A stretch of DNA of 64,000 nt from Pedobacter sp. FW305-3-2-15-E-R2A2. GTDB lineage: Bacteria; Bacteroidota; Bacteroidia; Sphingobacteriales; Sphingobacteriaceae. Positions within the stretch are counted from its first letter, which is position 1, and each line of letters opens with the position of its first letter. Both the position numbers and the translations under genes were made by a program. Positions 63,724 through 64,000 of the stretch are shown in pieces. Where the stretch lies: positions 6,076,001 through 6,140,000 of the forward strand of contig NZ_CP151803.1 in NCBI RefSeq assembly GCF_038446955.1, written 5' to 3'. The notes under the pieces were generated by a model, which made no database searches, was not told where the DNA came from, and was given only the letters and a program-made list of their open reading frames with translations.

Positions 63724-64000
63724 TTAATAATTGCGGGTATCAATACCCCAAAGTAGTTTATTTCTTAACGTGGTGAGGTAACTTTCATTGTTCAGCCTGA
63801 TCAGATTTACATGAAAGGCGGCTTTATTTAAGGTCAACTTTACAGAACGGTCTACCGTTTCTGTTCTTGAATCGCAGGAAACCAGGAATTTTGCACTTCT
63901 GGCCTCCACTTCAAATGTAAGCGAAACATCATCAGGAATGATGACTGGCCTTACATTCAGGTTATGTGGTGCAATTGGGGTGATCACAAAATTTTGCGAA
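63724..64000 (-). CDS. nadK: NAD kinase, C-terminal fragment
   Basis: The window ends inside this gene; its last 92 or so codons are present (SQNFVITPIAPHNLNVRPV... ending LLWGIDTRNY). The ITPIAPHNL segment is the conserved C-terminal motif of PpnK/NadK, which makes NADP from NAD. It is read into the DUF6089 gene, which starts 2 bp after its stop. The N-terminal GGDGT motif is outside the window. Confidence 0.9.
   Translation of the reverse strand, partial: SQNFVITPIAPHNLNVRPVIIPDDVSLTFEVEARSAKFLVSCDSRTETVDRSVKLTLNKAAFHVNLIRLNNESYLTTLRNKLLWGIDTRNY

Noticed and set aside
1-64000. CRISPR array, tRNA/rRNA genes, prophage or integrase
   Set aside because: No tandem spaced repeats, no tRNA-like cloverleaf and no phage or transposase protein was recognised anywhere in the window.

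Overview
The window looks like chromosomal DNA from a member of the Bacteroidota, most likely family Sphingobacteriaceae and a Pedobacter-like soil or freshwater organism. The reasons are SusC/SusD genes with an ECF sigma/FecR pair, several promoters of the Bacteroidota type (TTTG - about 19-20 nt - TAnnTTTG), poor Shine-Dalgarno sequences, many TonB receptors and lipoproteins, and the order nadK - DUF6089 - uppS - bamA - ompH - ompH - murI at the right edge. No rRNA, tRNA, CRISPR array, integrase or transposase was seen. Genus-level placement is an inference.

Left part (1-24 kb): the start of a dGTPase gene, an OmpA-like lipoprotein, then a unit made of a TetR regulator, a TonB receptor, a parallel beta-helix lipoprotein and a diheme cytochrome c. 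This is followed by a serine hydrolase, an Xaa-His dipeptidase and a sigma / VOC protein / FecR / SusC / SusD locus that has no hydrolase. Next come a His-rich outer-membrane uptake operon (probably for a transition metal) and a divergent two-gene ABC exporter.

Middle part (24-35 kb): the most coherent catabolic block. A GH20 hexosaminidase and a gluconate-type GntP symporter share one operon. A second GH20 and a DeoR regulator run divergently, and a PfkB-type 2-keto-3-deoxygluconate kinase plus a D-threonine-aldolase-fold PLP/metal enzyme converge on them. Together they fit release of amino-aldonic acids from C1-oxidised chitin or chitooligosaccharides, import, deamination to 2-keto-3-deoxygluconate (KDG) and phosphorylation. 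A TTGCA-type repeat precedes both the first GH20 and the kinase. The deacetylase that the pathway needs is not in the window.

Right part (35-64 kb): mostly ordinary genes. There is a USP stress protein; a HAD / truncated chloramphenicol-acetyltransferase / Crp / EamA run; small stress-type proteins; two APC permeases flanking a membrane pyrophosphatase; MarC; an rRNA-methyltransferase-like gene; guaA; a dCMP deaminase; an MFS sugar carrier; a LysE exporter; and a PurF-type amidotransferase. The last block is envelope biogenesis (murI, two Skp/OmpH chaperones, bamA, uppS, a DUF6089 barrel protein) and the 3' part of nadK. Most transcription units end in clear hairpin terminators.
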